Below are positions 35,145 to 44,168 of a DNA stretch of 64,000 nt, piece after piece; positions within the stretch are counted from its first letter, which is position 1, and each line of letters opens with the position of its first letter. The notes under the pieces were generated by a model that did not search any database, had not been told where the DNA came from, and was given only the letters and a program-made list of their open reading frames with translations. Where the stretch lies: NCBI GenBank assembly GCA_963843085.1, contig CAWJJG010000002.1, positions 288,247 through 352,246 of the forward strand, read 5' to 3'. Both the position numbers and the translations under genes were made by a program. Source of the stretch: DASUPK01 sp963843085. Its GTDB lineage: Bacteria; Actinomycetota; Thermoleophilia; Solirubrobacterales; 70-9.

Positions 35145-35185
35145 GCCTTCGGCACGGCTGCGCGCAGGAGCTCCATACTCTGCGC

Positions 35186-36375
35186 ATGGCAGTCGTCGAC
35201 GCCGGAGAGCGGCCGACACCAGAGAGAAGCCCTCCCGCCGGTCTCACCGCCCTGATCGAGCGTTTCGATCCCGACGTAATCGACGTGCCCAGCGGTTCGG
35301 CGCGCATCCGCCTGGCCGTTGATGGCGAGGGCGAGTGGGACGCGGTGATCGATGACGGCGCGATCGGGTTGCAGCCGGCGATCGAACGCCAGCCCGACGC
35401 CCTGTTGAGCGCCGACTGGGCAACCTGGGAGGAGATCGCGCGTGACGTGCGCGGTGGAATGGTCGCCTTCCGTGAGCGCCGCCTGAGCGTCCGGCAGAAT
35501 CTGCACCTCGGCATCGGCTTCCTTGCCGCCACCAGCGCGATAGCCGACGAGCGCCGGCTTCGCTTCGAGTCCGTCCGCACCCGGCTCGGCAAGATCTCGA
35601 CGCTCTCAGCGGGCGAAGGCGATCCCGTGATCTGCGTGCACGGCCTGGGCGCGACCAAGGCGTCCTTCCTCCCCACCGTCGCCGCGCTGCCGACCACCAT
35701 CGAGTGATCGCGATGGACCTGCCAGGGTTCGGCGATTCCGAGAAACCGCTCGGCGCCCCCTACGACGCTCCTTACTTCGCTCGCGCAATCGAGGCCCTGC
35801 TCGACGAGCTGGAGATCGAGCGCGCCCACCTGATCGGCAACAGCATGGGGGGGCGCGTGGCGATCGAGATGGGGCTGCTGCGACCGGAGCGCACTGGGAG
35901 GATCGCCCTGCTCAGCCCGGCCCTCGCCTGGTTGCGAAGTCGCCGCTGGCGCTGGCTGCTGCAGGCACCGCTCCCCATGCTCGGCCTGATCCAGCCGGCG
36001 CCGCGCATGATCACCGAGCCGATCGTCCGCAACCTGGTTCCGGGCGGCAAGGACGGCTGGTCGGCCGCGGGCGTGGACGAGTTCTTGCGCTCCTATCTCA
36101 CCCCGCGCGGTCGGGTCGCGTTCTACGAGGCGGCGCGGAACATCTACCTCGACGAGCCGCTCGGCGACCGCGGATTCTGGAATCGCCTTGCCCAGATGTC
36201 GCCCCGGACACTGTTCATCTGGGGTCGCCACGATCAGCTCGTGCCGCTGGGCTTCAGGAAGCACGTCGAGCGGGCACTTCCCGCGGCGCGTCACCTGGAG
36301 CTCGACTGCGGCCACGTGCCGCAGCTCGAGGCACCGAAGCAGACACACAACGCGATCCGGGAGTTCTTCGCCTGA
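35186..36375 (+). pseudogene. SCP2-like / alpha-beta hydrolase fusion, frameshifted
   Basis: ATG 35186. The N-terminal 120 residues resemble a sterol-carrier SCP2 domain (IRLAVDGEGEWDAVIDDGAIGLQ, DALLSADWATWEEIARDVRGGMVAF). The hydrolase then begins (VICVHGLGATKASFL) but stops at TGA 35705. The remainder, VIAMDLPGFGDSEKP, GNSMGGR (nucleophile), WGRHDQLVP and the His in DCGHVPQLE, is in the next frame to 36375. One C missing from ACCACCATCGAG restores a single frame of about 396 residues. An intact gene with an indel error is likely. It joins the next gene with a TGATG overlap. Confidence 0.75.
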
Positions 36376-37031
36376 TGACCATCCTGATCGGCCACGGTGG
36401 GGCGAGCGCGATCGCTCCGGCGAACACGATCGCATCGTTCGACGCAGCCCAGCGAGCGGGTGTCGACATGATCGAGTTCGACGTCCGGCCGCGGGGGTCG
36501 CGGTTGCTCGTGGCGCACCTCGCCCCCCAGGCACGCCGCCGCGGCTGCCTGTCCCTCGACGACGCTCTGGACCACCTCGCGCAGCCGCGCTTCTCAGGGA
36601 TCGGGTTGAACGTGGACGTCAAGGGCCGGGGCTGCGAATCGGCGCTCGTGGTGATGCTGCGCGAGCATGGCCTGCTGGAGCGCTCACTGATCTCTTCCCA
36701 GTCGGCTGACATCGTCGAAAGGGTGCGGACGGTCGCTGCGAATGCCCGGACCGCAATCTCGATCGGCGGATACATCTCTCGCCGCGCCAACCGCTGGCAC
36801 CCGCGCGCCTGGCGTGAGCGGCTGCTGCACGAGCTCGCTGCCGGCCGCTTCGGCGACGTGATGCTGCACCACAAGCTCGTGGAAGCTGAGATCGCGGATG
36901 CCATCGGGCGACTCGGTCGCCGGCTGTTCGCCTGGACCGTCGACGAGCCCGCGCTGTTCGCAAGGATGGCCCATCTCGGCGTCGCCGGTGTGGCGACGAA
37001 TGACCCAACGCGCCTCCGGGCGGCGCGTTGA
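36375..37031 (+). CDS. Glycerophosphodiester phosphodiesterase family protein
   Basis: 218 residues. GHGGASAIAPANTIASFDAAQRAGVDMIEFDVRP is the family's first block; the usual HRG is HGG here, with the metal-binding Glu-x-Asp (IEFDV) present. LNVDVKG and WTVDEPALFARMAHLGVAGVATNDP close the TIM barrel. It would hydrolyse deacylated phospholipids to glycerol 3-phosphate. It is shorter than the E. coli enzymes, and the HRG-to-HGG change removes an Arg that normally contacts substrate, so activity may differ. It is coupled to the hydrolase by an overlapping stop/start. Confidence 0.85.
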   Translation: MTILIGHGGASAIAPANTIASFDAAQRAGVDMIEFDVRPRGSRLLVAHLAPQARRRGCLSLDDALDHLAQPRFSGIGLNVDVKGRGCESALVVMLREHGLLERSLISSQSADIVERVRTVAANARTAISIGGYISRRANRWHPRAWRERLLHELAAGRFGDVMLHHKLVEAEIADAIGRLGRRLFAWTVDEPALFARMAHLGVAGVATNDPTRLRAAR

Positions 37032-37059
37032 TCTGCGGCAGTCTGGTGCCGGTCCTGCC

Positions 37060-38289
37060 GTGAGTGATCCGCCGGATGCGGCTGACCTGCCTTCCGGCGC
37101 GGAGACGCTCGCCCGCACTGCGGCGCACAGAGAGGAGCGGCGGCGCAAGGCTGCGGCCCGGCGCAGGCGACGCCGGGGACTCCTGGTCCTGGGCGTCCTC
37201 CTCGTCCTGCTCTCGCCGGCGATCTACTCGTACGCGCACTGGATGCTGCGGCCATCGAGCACGCCCTTCTTCGCGAACAGCGTCGAGTGGGTGAGGGCCG
37301 ATGTCCCCTTCGGCAACCAGGTGGTCGACGAGATCGAACACATCTACTACTCCTGGAACGCGCCCTCGAAGGGCGGCCCGCAGCTGACCAGCCTGCCGCA
37401 GACCGGTCAGGCCGGTCAGGGTCGTCGAAGGGGCAGCGGAAGCGGCGCCTGGCCGCCGCGGATCAAGCCGGTCTTCCGCCACGCGCTGCCGGGCGAGGGG
37501 GTCTGGAAGCCGACCGGCCCGCCGGTGAGGGGAGGGCCGCCGGTGATGGTGACGACCTTCCGCCCGGAGACCGACTATCCGCGCAACGTCGCCTATCTCG
37601 CCTGGTTCGACCACACCCGCACCGATCTCGCCTACTACCCGGGGCGCTACGAGCCGCCGAGCGCCGCGGTTCGCGGACCGGCGATGGTCCCGGAGAGCCA
37701 GCGCAGGCGGCTGCTGGCGACCTTCAACGCCGGCTTCATCTACTCAGACGTCAACAACGGCTCGACCGACAACGGCCGCGTCAACGAACCGCTCGCACAG
37801 GGCAACGCCACGCTGATCGGCTACCGCGACGGCAGGGTCGCAATCAAGATCTGGCATGGCGGCCGGAACGCCGGGCCTGACGTCGCCTGGTCCCGCCAGA
37901 GCCTGCCGCCGATCATCTGGCACCGGCGCCTCAACCCCAACCTCAACGACAGCTCGCAGTGGGGCTTCACGGTCGGCAACGCCGTCCGCGTCTGGCGCAC
38001 CGGCGTCGGCATCGACCGCCGCGGCAACCTGATCTTCGTGGCGGCAAACGACATGACGGTGACCTCGCTGGCCCAGGTCCTGCAGCGCGCCGGCGCGGTC
38101 CAGGCGATGCAGTTCGACATCAATGCCGACTGGCACACCCTGATCACCTACACCCACCACCACGGCCTTCGCCCGAACCAGATCGGGCCGTCGAACAGGC
38201 CCGACGGCCGCTACCTCAGCCCCGACGACCGCGACTTCTTCGCGGTCTATCGCCGCCAGCCCGGTCCGGTCATGGTCCCCTTTAACTAG
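37060..38289 (+). CDS. Membrane-anchored phosphodiester glycosidase-like protein
   Basis: 409 residues from GTG 37060; the longer frame runs back through the previous gene. A basic stretch (REERRRKAAARRRRRRG) is followed by one membrane helix (about 43-63), placing the rest outside. The extracellular part has ATFNAGFIYSD, TLIGYRDGRVAIKIW, GIDRRGNLIFVAAND and AMQFDINADWHTLITY, resembling the NAGPA/phosphodiester-glycosidase (DUF2233) fold. Such proteins remove phosphodiester-linked sugars or act in wall glycopolymer turnover. The assignment is by pattern and not certain. Confidence 0.7.
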   Translation: MSDPPDAADLPSGAETLARTAAHREERRRKAAARRRRRRGLLVLGVLLVLLSPAIYSYAHWMLRPSSTPFFANSVEWVRADVPFGNQVVDEIEHIYYSWNAPSKGGPQLTSLPQTGQAGQGRRRGSGSGAWPPRIKPVFRHALPGEGVWKPTGPPVRGGPPVMVTTFRPETDYPRNVAYLAWFDHTRTDLAYYPGRYEPPSAAVRGPAMVPESQRRRLLATFNAGFIYSDVNNGSTDNGRVNEPLAQGNATLIGYRDGRVAIKIWHGGRNAGPDVAWSRQSLPPIIWHRRLNPNLNDSSQWGFTVGNAVRVWRTGVGIDRRGNLIFVAANDMTVTSLAQVLQRAGAVQAMQFDINADWHTLITYTHHHGLRPNQIGPSNRPDGRYLSPDDRDFFAVYRRQPGPVMVPFN

Positions 38290-38335
38290 CGCCTTAGTCG
38301 CTCCGTCAGTCCGAAACGAAGTAGGAGACCCGCCG

Positions 38336-39349
38336 TCAGGGCTGCGCCGCGAGCGAGGCGATCCCGCGAACCGTTCCCAGACGGACCAGGCGGCTCACGG
38401 GTTCGGCCTCCTGCGTCAGATAGCGGTCGAAGAATGCGATCGTCACGCGCTCGACGATGTGAAGCTGAGGCCGCTCGTTGGTGTAGGGCGGCAAGTGCGC
38501 GGCGCCGAAGAGGGTGAGCAGGAACTTGGGCGGCGAAGCCGCGTCGTAGAAGCTCAGCGTGAATCTCGAGGGGTTAATCGTGTCCGCGGTGCCCTGTGTG
38601 GCGAGGAGCGGTGGGGTGCCCGGAGGAAAGCTGAACCCGGCGACCCCCGGGATCCTTGCCCCCGACAGGATCGCGGCGGCACCTACCCGCGGATCGCGAA
38701 ACCTGCGGTAGTAGGCGACGGCGAGCGCCGTCTCGCCGCCGTCGGAGTGGCCGGATACCGCGATCCTCTGCGGATCGATCAGGCCTTGGAGCTGGCCGCC
38801 CGGCCTGCTGCTCGCGGAGAGCAGCTTCGAGATCACGAAGCTCATGTCGGCAGGCTGGTTTATGAGGTCGGACTCGTCCGGCCCTCCTGGCGCGTGGGCG
38901 TTCTCGAGAGGGAATCGCGGGGCGGCCACGACGAAGCCCGCGCGCGCCCAGGCCTCCAGCAGCCTGGAGTAGGGCGCCGGCGTCAGCTCGAAGCCGTGGC
39001 CGAAGACCACGAGGGGAAACGGCTCGGCGGCGCGTTGGGGAGGCGCATTACGCCGCTCCTTCGCCGACGGAGGACCGAGCGCCGGATACCGGACGTAGGT
39101 GACGAGTTCCCGCGGGACGCTGGCGCCGCTCGGCAGCCTGATGTGGCGCGAGTGGTCAACGAGGCGAAGGGTGCGCAGGCCAACCGCGAACGGGGGGCGC
39201 GGGGGCCCTGCAGGGGCGGCTGCAACCCCGGCCTGCGAAAGAGCGCCATCCTGAGCCCGCGCCGGATGGCGCCCCGCGCTCCCCGTGCCGAGCGTCGCGA
39301 TCGCGAAGGCGCCGACGGCCAGCGCGAGAACCACGGCTGTCGCCACCAC
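38336..39349 (-). CDS. Secreted alpha/beta hydrolase (PAF-acetylhydrolase/chlorophyllase-like)
   Basis: 337 residues from GTG 39349. A signal peptide or anchor (VVATAVVLALAVGAFAIATL) leads into a hydrolase with PFPLVVFGHGFELTP (oxyanion region), SGHSDGGETALA (nucleophile), an acid probably in TQGTADTINPS, and His in GAAHLPPY. Substrates of such secreted enzymes are esters or polyesters. It is convergent with the preceding gene and the last gene before the tRNA repeat at 39610. Confidence 0.82.
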   Translation of the reverse strand: MVATAVVLALAVGAFAIATLGTGSAGRHPARAQDGALSQAGVAAAPAGPPRPPFAVGLRTLRLVDHSRHIRLPSGASVPRELVTYVRYPALGPPSAKERRNAPPQRAAEPFPLVVFGHGFELTPAPYSRLLEAWARAGFVVAAPRFPLENAHAPGGPDESDLINQPADMSFVISKLLSASSRPGGQLQGLIDPQRIAVSGHSDGGETALAVAYYRRFRDPRVGAAAILSGARIPGVAGFSFPPGTPPLLATQGTADTINPSRFTLSFYDAASPPKFLLTLFGAAHLPPYTNERPQLHIVERVTIAFFDRYLTQEAEPVSRLVRLGTVRGIASLAAQP

Positions 39350-39609
39350 CCTCCACTTCAGATGAGGAGCCCTCCCGGTCTGGATGCATTCACCTCCTCT
39401 TCCTCCTGCTCTTGACGATGCAAAGCGACAACTCGTGGCGGTCGAGGGAGAACCGCGGTCCGCCGAGATCAGGCGGGATTCGCTGGGCCGGTCGGTGAGT
39501 TTCGTGGTACCAGCCGTGGTACCGAACCGAGCGAATCTCAGCGAACCTCAGGTGACCCCAGATCGCCTGTCAGCAGGCTAAACGCCCCAGCGAACGCCCC
39601 CCAAGGCTT

Positions 39610-39697
<88 letters not shown>

Positions 39698-39896
39698 TTT
39701 CTCGAAGGCATCGGCGACGCCCCGCGAGAGGTGGCCGAGATCGTACGGCCCGAGCCCTCGTCAATGTCGAGGCTTGGCTTCCAGTGGAAGTCCCTCCTAT
39801 CCAGGACCAAAGGTGGGCGTGACACCATGTCATTGAGTATTGACGTGGTGTCTGTTAGGGTGCCGGAGTCCGGTTGCCGTTAACAGAGGAGAGGGA

Positions 39897-40823
39897 ATGA
39901 GCTCGACAGGGGCAGAGAGCATGGAATCGCCGCAAGGTCTGGCAGGTCACGGTCGGCGAACGCGCGAACTGCTGGGGGCGGTGGCAATCGCGGCCGTGTC
40001 GCTGGCCGCGGTGGCGCCGTCCTCGAGCGTGGCTGCTTCGCCGCCCGGGTCGATTCTGGCGGGCGAGGGCGCGACGCTGATCAGCGCCGTGATCCCGGCT
40101 CCGGCGAACTCCACGTACCGATCGCTGTTGCCCAGCGGCATCGCGCCCGCGGCCAGCCGGCGCAATCAGGCCAATCCGAACCGTCCATCCGTGAAGCTGA
40201 CTGGACTCAACATCACGCCGGTCGGCCTTCCCACCGTCTTCGAGAGCTACGCGATGCTGCGTTCCCACTACTGCGGCCAGAACGGGTGGTACAACCGGGG
40301 CGATGGAGCCAACACGCCGCTGGTGAAGGTCCTGGGGGACTCGCTCGGCATTTCGAAGTACACCATCGATTCCGATAGCAACCTGGGCCCGGACGCCACC
40401 GACCCCAACTCGTGGCAATCACGCGCGAGGCTCGACGGCGCGCCGTTCATCACCTTGACCTGGCGTAAGAACCCTCGCCGCGTCAAACAAATGCTGAGAA
40501 AGCATCCGTGGCAGCGCCATTGGCTCCGCGGCTCCGGCGCGCCGTACGAGGCGCCGATCTGGGACGCATTCCCGGTCCCCGGCCAGGAAGGACAAATGAG
40601 CTGGATCGATGCCAACAGCCCGGACAGCGCCGATCCGCCCCAGTGGGCAAACAGGGTCGGGGTCGTGACGGCCCAGGTTCGACAGGGCGTGGACCCATCT
40701 CGAACCGACGGAGACTGGATGTCACTGGTTCCCAAGACCGTCAAGGTCCCGGGTGTCCTCCAAGCTTTCAACCAGGGCATCTCGTACGTCACGCTGCGGC
40801 GAGCGGCACTCGGGGCCTGCTGA
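39897..40823 (+). CDS. Secreted protein of unknown function
   Basis: 308 residues from ATG 39897, preceded by GAGGAGAGGG. A signal peptide (about 25-47, GAVAIAAVSLAAVAPSSSVAA) is followed by a mixed domain with RSHYCGQNGWYNRGDG, ITLTWRKNPRRVKQMLRKHPWQRHWLRGSG and WMSLVPKTVKVPGVLQAFNQG. Few cysteines and many Trp/Arg residues are present. I do not recognise the family. It lies in the 1.9 kb between two tRNA-derived repeats. Confidence 0.75.
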   Translation: MSSTGAESMESPQGLAGHGRRTRELLGAVAIAAVSLAAVAPSSSVAASPPGSILAGEGATLISAVIPAPANSTYRSLLPSGIAPAASRRNQANPNRPSVKLTGLNITPVGLPTVFESYAMLRSHYCGQNGWYNRGDGANTPLVKVLGDSLGISKYTIDSDSNLGPDATDPNSWQSRARLDGAPFITLTWRKNPRRVKQMLRKHPWQRHWLRGSGAPYEAPIWDAFPVPGQEGQMSWIDANSPDSADPPQWANRVGVVTAQVRQGVDPSRTDGDWMSLVPKTVKVPGVLQAFNQGISYVTLRRAALGAC

Positions 40824-40887
40824 AGCAGCGTTACCTGTGACGCCTGGGGCGGCGGGTGCACCCCGACGCCGCACGTATCCTGAACCC

Positions 40888-41523
40888 GTGGCGACCAGAA
40901 CGACGAAGGTCCCGAAGGAGCTGCGCGTCCGGCGCAACCCCGAGGACGGAGAGCGAGAGATTCTCGACGCGGCTGAGCGGCTGCTCGAGCAGCGCGACTT
41001 CCGCGATCTGACCGTCGATGAGGTGATGAGCGGCACGGGCATGGTGCGCTCGGCCTTCTACACCTACTTCGAGAATCGCAACGCGCTTGTGATGCGGCTG
41101 TTGCAGCGGATCGAGGCCGAGATGATGGAGGCGAGCGCGACGTGGCTCGAACAGCCACTCGACGACCCCGTCGCCGGAATCGAGGCGGGGCTGCTCGAGG
41201 TCGCCGCCATCTACGCACGTCACGGCCGTGTCCTGCGGGCGATTCACGAGGCCTCCTACCACGACAGGGAGGTGGAGCGCTACTACCGCCAGGGACTGAT
41301 CCAGAACTTCATCGAGGCCGTGGCGACGAGGATTCGGCAGGAAAACGAATCCGGCAGGGCGGATGTCGAGGATCCTGACGCGGTCGCCAGAGCGCTGCTG
41401 ACCCTGAACTCGAACCTGTTCGTCGACCGTCTCGCCAGCGGGCCCGATGCGGATTCTCCAGAGGCCGTCGCTGCGACGCTGGCCTTGATCTGGCGGCGAA
41501 CCATCTATCCCGCCGGGGCGTAA
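40888..41523 (+). CDS. TetR-family transcriptional regulator
   Basis: 211 residues from GTG 40888. The helix-turn-helix is clear: GEREILDAAERLLEQRDFRDLTVDEVMSGTGMVRSAFYTYFENRNALVMRLL. The C-terminal ligand domain is helical and typical in length. It follows the secreted-protein gene by 64 bases on the same strand and may control it. A degraded tRNA-like repeat begins 36 bases after its stop. Confidence 0.9.
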   Translation: MATRTTKVPKELRVRRNPEDGEREILDAAERLLEQRDFRDLTVDEVMSGTGMVRSAFYTYFENRNALVMRLLQRIEAEMMEASATWLEQPLDDPVAGIEAGLLEVAAIYARHGRVLRAIHEASYHDREVERYYRQGLIQNFIEAVATRIRQENESGRADVEDPDAVARALLTLNSNLFVDRLASGPDADSPEAVAATLALIWRRTIYPAGA

Positions 41524-41558
41524 GCCTCAGGGGAAATGGCTACCGATCTCCCGAATCC

Positions 41559-41598
41559 TGGATGGTCGTAGCGAGAAACGAATCCCGCCCCCGCTACT
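41559..41598 (+). repeat. tRNA-fMet end fragment (repeat copy 3)
   Basis: 41579-41596 equals the last 18 bases of tRNA-fMet. With its upstream flank it matches 43801-43840 at 35 of 40 positions. CGAAAGGCCCGG follows, as in the hairpin at 51792. No gene crosses it. Confidence 0.65.
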
Positions 41599-41643
41599 CG
41601 CGAAAGGCCCGGGAGCTAAATCGCTCGGAGACCTCGGCGCGCG

Positions 41644-41835
41644 TCAGATAGCTGCTTTGGTCAAGAAGCAGCGGACTATGCGAAGAGGGCCGCCTCGCCG
41701 CCGGCTTCTCAGACTGTCGGCCGGCGCGGGAGAGATATCGGGTGGCCCCATGAGGGAACGATGAACAGACGCGGCCTGGACCTGGCGCACGAACTCCAGC
41801 GCCAGCCTCAGCTCGTGGGTCGACAATTCTGCCAA
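41644..41835 (-). pseudogene. Possible truncated LuxR-type regulator N-terminus
   Basis: A 63-codon frame from TTG 41835 begins AELSTHELRLALEFVRQVQAA, which resembles the N-terminal segment of some actinobacterial LuxR-family regulators, then loses protein character (Arg/Ser/Pro-rich). There is no DNA-binding domain. A remnant in an insertion-prone region is the best reading; chance similarity is possible. Confidence 0.25.
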
Positions 41836-41984
41836 TTGGGGATCCGGGGAACTACGGAACCGCCTCGAAGATAGTCAATTCGGGCCATATCGGACCGAGG
41901 TGTCCCGGGTTAGGGTCGGCGAGAGCGGTGGCAATCGAGTCGCCGTCAAGCAGCTCTCGAAGCTGCTCACAGACGGAGGAATCG

Positions 41985-42476
41985 ATGTCGACCAGACTGA
42001 AGCTCGCAGTGGCGCTTGGCGCTCTGACCCTGCTGTTGCTCCCGGCCGCTGCCGCTCAGGCCGCCACGGTGAGCCCCACGGCGCTCAGCTTCTCATCCAG
42101 CTATCTCGTCCCGTCGGCGCCCCAGACGGTCACCTACTCGGTCACGGCTGCCGACTCAGACGTGGCCCACGAACCCGACGTCACGATTGGCGTCGGCGAC
42201 TTCGCCGATTTCACGCAGACGAACAACTGCTTCTCGCTGCCCGCGTCCGGCAGCGGGTCCTGCACAGTCTCAGTGACCTTCACGCCCCAGGGCGCCAGCG
42301 GCATGACCGGCACGAAGCATTCGAGCCTCGACTTCATCCCGCGGACAAGTGCGGGGGCCACCCCGTTCGCCTCGGTGAGCCTGACCGGCATCGAGCCAGC
42401 GGCCAAGAAAAAGAAGTGCCACAAGAAGGGCAAGAAGGCCTCGGCCGCCAAGAAGTGCAAGAAGAAGAACCATTGA
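41985..42476 (+). CDS. Secreted HYDIN-like Ig protein with K/C-rich tail
   Basis: 163 residues from ATG 41985, with CGGAGGA seven bases before it. A signal peptide (about 1-25) precedes one beta-sandwich domain (ATVSPTALSFSSSYL...SCTVSVTFTPQGASG) of the ASPM/HYDIN type. The end is a 25-residue lysine/cysteine-rich tail (KKKKCHKKGKKAS, then KKCKKKNH). The next gene encodes a different secreted domain with the same kind of tail, so the tail may be a shared surface-attachment element. That function is inference. Confidence 0.8.
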   Translation: MSTRLKLAVALGALTLLLLPAAAAQAATVSPTALSFSSSYLVPSAPQTVTYSVTAADSDVAHEPDVTIGVGDFADFTQTNNCFSLPASGSGSCTVSVTFTPQGASGMTGTKHSSLDFIPRTSAGATPFASVSLTGIEPAAKKKKCHKKGKKASAAKKCKKKNH

Positions 42477-42502
42477 GACGGGAGGCTCTGTTGGAGAGGG
42501 CG

Positions 42503-43180
42503 ATGACGAAGACGTTCCTGCTTGCGGTTCTTGTGGCTGGTCTCGCCGTTGCGCCGGCGCACGCCGACACGACGATCGGCCCCGATGTCAACTCGGTGTC
42601 CAACTACACGGGCGCCTGTAACGGTGGCGGCGGCCCCACGGGAACTCCGGCCAACCGCCCATGCACGGTCGTCAACCTCACCACAACGCCGGCGCGCACC
42701 ATGCAGGCCCCCTGCGACGGCACGGTCACGCGCTACCGGCTGAATGGCATCGTCACCGCCAACACCTACCGGATTCGCGCAGTCACCAACAACGGGAACG
42801 GCACCTACGCACCGACCGCGACCAGTTCGCCACCGGTATCGATCCAGACCGCGGGCGTCAACGAGTACCCCTCGAGCATGCCGATCAAGCAGGGCCAGTA
42901 CGTGGGGATCGACTTCATGAACGACATCGTCGGTGGGCTCAACGGCTATTCAGGGGGGCCTGGTTCCGGGGTCTTCGAAGCCGTCTTGTACGCCTTCCCT
43001 GCGGATGGCGGCACCGGTACGGATACGCCCTCGCCCGATTACGACAACTACCTCTACAACGCAGACGTCGCGTGCAGCGTGGCTGCGCCGACCACGACGA
43101 AGTGCAAGAAAAAGAAGAAGAAGAACCGGGATGCGTCAGTAGCGAAGAAGAAGCGCTGCAAGAAGAAGCACCAGAAGTAG
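42503..43180 (+). CDS. Secreted beta-rich protein with K/C-rich tail
   Basis: 225 residues from ATG 42503, 26 bases after the previous stop. A signal peptide (1-21, ending APAHA) leads to a domain with paired cysteines (TGACNGGGG, NRPCTVVNL, QAPCDGTVTRYRLNG) and Asn/Thr-rich strands. The tail KCKKKKKKNRD then KKKRCKKKHQK mirrors the preceding gene's tail although the domains are unrelated. The longer frame from 41900 overlaps the previous gene and is rejected. Function unknown. Confidence 0.8.
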   Translation: MTKTFLLAVLVAGLAVAPAHADTTIGPDVNSVSNYTGACNGGGGPTGTPANRPCTVVNLTTTPARTMQAPCDGTVTRYRLNGIVTANTYRIRAVTNNGNGTYAPTATSSPPVSIQTAGVNEYPSSMPIKQGQYVGIDFMNDIVGGLNGYSGGPGSGVFEAVLYAFPADGGTGTDTPSPDYDNYLYNADVACSVAAPTTTKCKKKKKKNRDASVAKKKRCKKKHQK

Positions 43181-43250
43181 CGCCGCCGGTCCATCGCCCA
43201 AAGGCCATGTCGACTTGGTGCGCTTGCACCGGAAGGCGGAAAATCTCGAC

Positions 43251-43631
43251 TCAGGAGGCATTCATGCCACGATGATTTCCCTGATCCGAGACCTAGACAT
43301 TGCCCACGGAGTCCGTAGCTAACCCGAACGGGCGATTCATCTGGCCGTCGCCAGACCCAATCGATCCAAACTGTCGTACGAACGTGCCAGTGTCGGTGAA
43401 CTGCTGGATCCGAGCAAAGGACGTGCCTCCAGGGTCTAGGTCCGATGCGTAGACGTCCCCGCCAGTTCCGACGGTGAGTCCGCCAATCACCGTGAATTGA
43501 CTCGGCCCGGATCCAGACCCGCCCCATGAGCTGATCGCCCCAGCCAAATCAACGGGTGGCGCCGCCATGGCAGCAACGATCAGACCCAGAAGGCCCAGCC
43601 ACAGCATTTGGAAACGCGGATTGCCAATCAC
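43251..43631 (-). pseudogene. NHL-repeat secreted protein, nonsense codon and truncated
   Basis: A membrane/signal segment (MLWLGLLGLIVAAMAA) is followed by NHL beta-propeller repeats: IGGLTVGTGGDVYASDLDP, IQQFTDTGTFVRQFGS, MNRPFGLATDSVGNV. TAG at 43293-43295 sits where Tyr is expected; reading on gives VSDQGNHRG, the normal continuation, before a TGA at 43251. Only about one and a half of the usual several repeats remain. The gene is decayed. Confidence 0.7.
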
Positions 43632-43800
43632 TCGTCCTCACGACACGGGCATCTTCCAATGACGATGCCCCACTGCCTACCCCGGCCCAAGGATACGCAG
43701 GTCTGATCGATCTCTCTGGCTACGTGAGTGTCATGATCCGAGTCGGAGAGGCTCTCTCGACTGACTCAGGCGGCGGGGGGCAGAGAACCTCGCGGATCGT

Positions 43801-43864
43801 TGGACGGTCGTAGCGAGAAGCGGATCGGGCCCCCGCTACTCCATCAGCATCTGAAAGCCCTCCT
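43801..43864 (+). repeat. tRNA-fMet end fragment (repeat copy 4)
   Basis: 43801-43840 is 35/40 identical to 41559-41598 and holds GCCCCCGCTA of the tRNA end. GAAAGCCCTCCT, the first arm of the tRNA terminator, follows at 43852. It is degenerate but ordered like the copy at 39610. Confidence 0.55.
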
Positions 43865-44072
43865 ACGGCCGTTCGCTCCTCAGCAGCTCGCCGGCCCGGC
43901 CGCTGCGGACTCTTCGTTCCAGGCCGTCGCGTCTCGCGGGCCTGTTCGTCCGCTCCTCGTGGCCGTCTGCGGCATCGTCGTGTCGGTCCTGAAGCTGGTG
44001 CAGCGCGTAGCCGAGTTGCGTGATGATTGCGGCGTCGATCGCCGCAAAGCTGCCGATGACGACGGGGGACAT
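43863..44072 (-). CDS. Small hypothetical protein, doubtful
   Basis: 69 codons from ATG 44072. The first 30 residues (SPVVIGSFAAIDAAIITQLGYALHQLQDRHDD) look like a real helical or membrane-associated peptide. The rest is Arg-rich and overlaps the repeat region. No good ribosome-binding site is seen. It may be a remnant. Confidence 0.25.
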   Translation of the reverse strand: MSPVVIGSFAAIDAAIITQLGYALHQLQDRHDDAADGHEERTNRPARRDGLERRVRSGRAGELLRSERP

Positions 44073-44168
44073 GCATCCGATTGTCAGGATCGGATGGCCG
44101 GGGCGCAAGGGGCCTTGTCTGGCCTCTGACATCGGGCGTCCGTCAGTAGTCCGGTAAGTGACGCGCGA

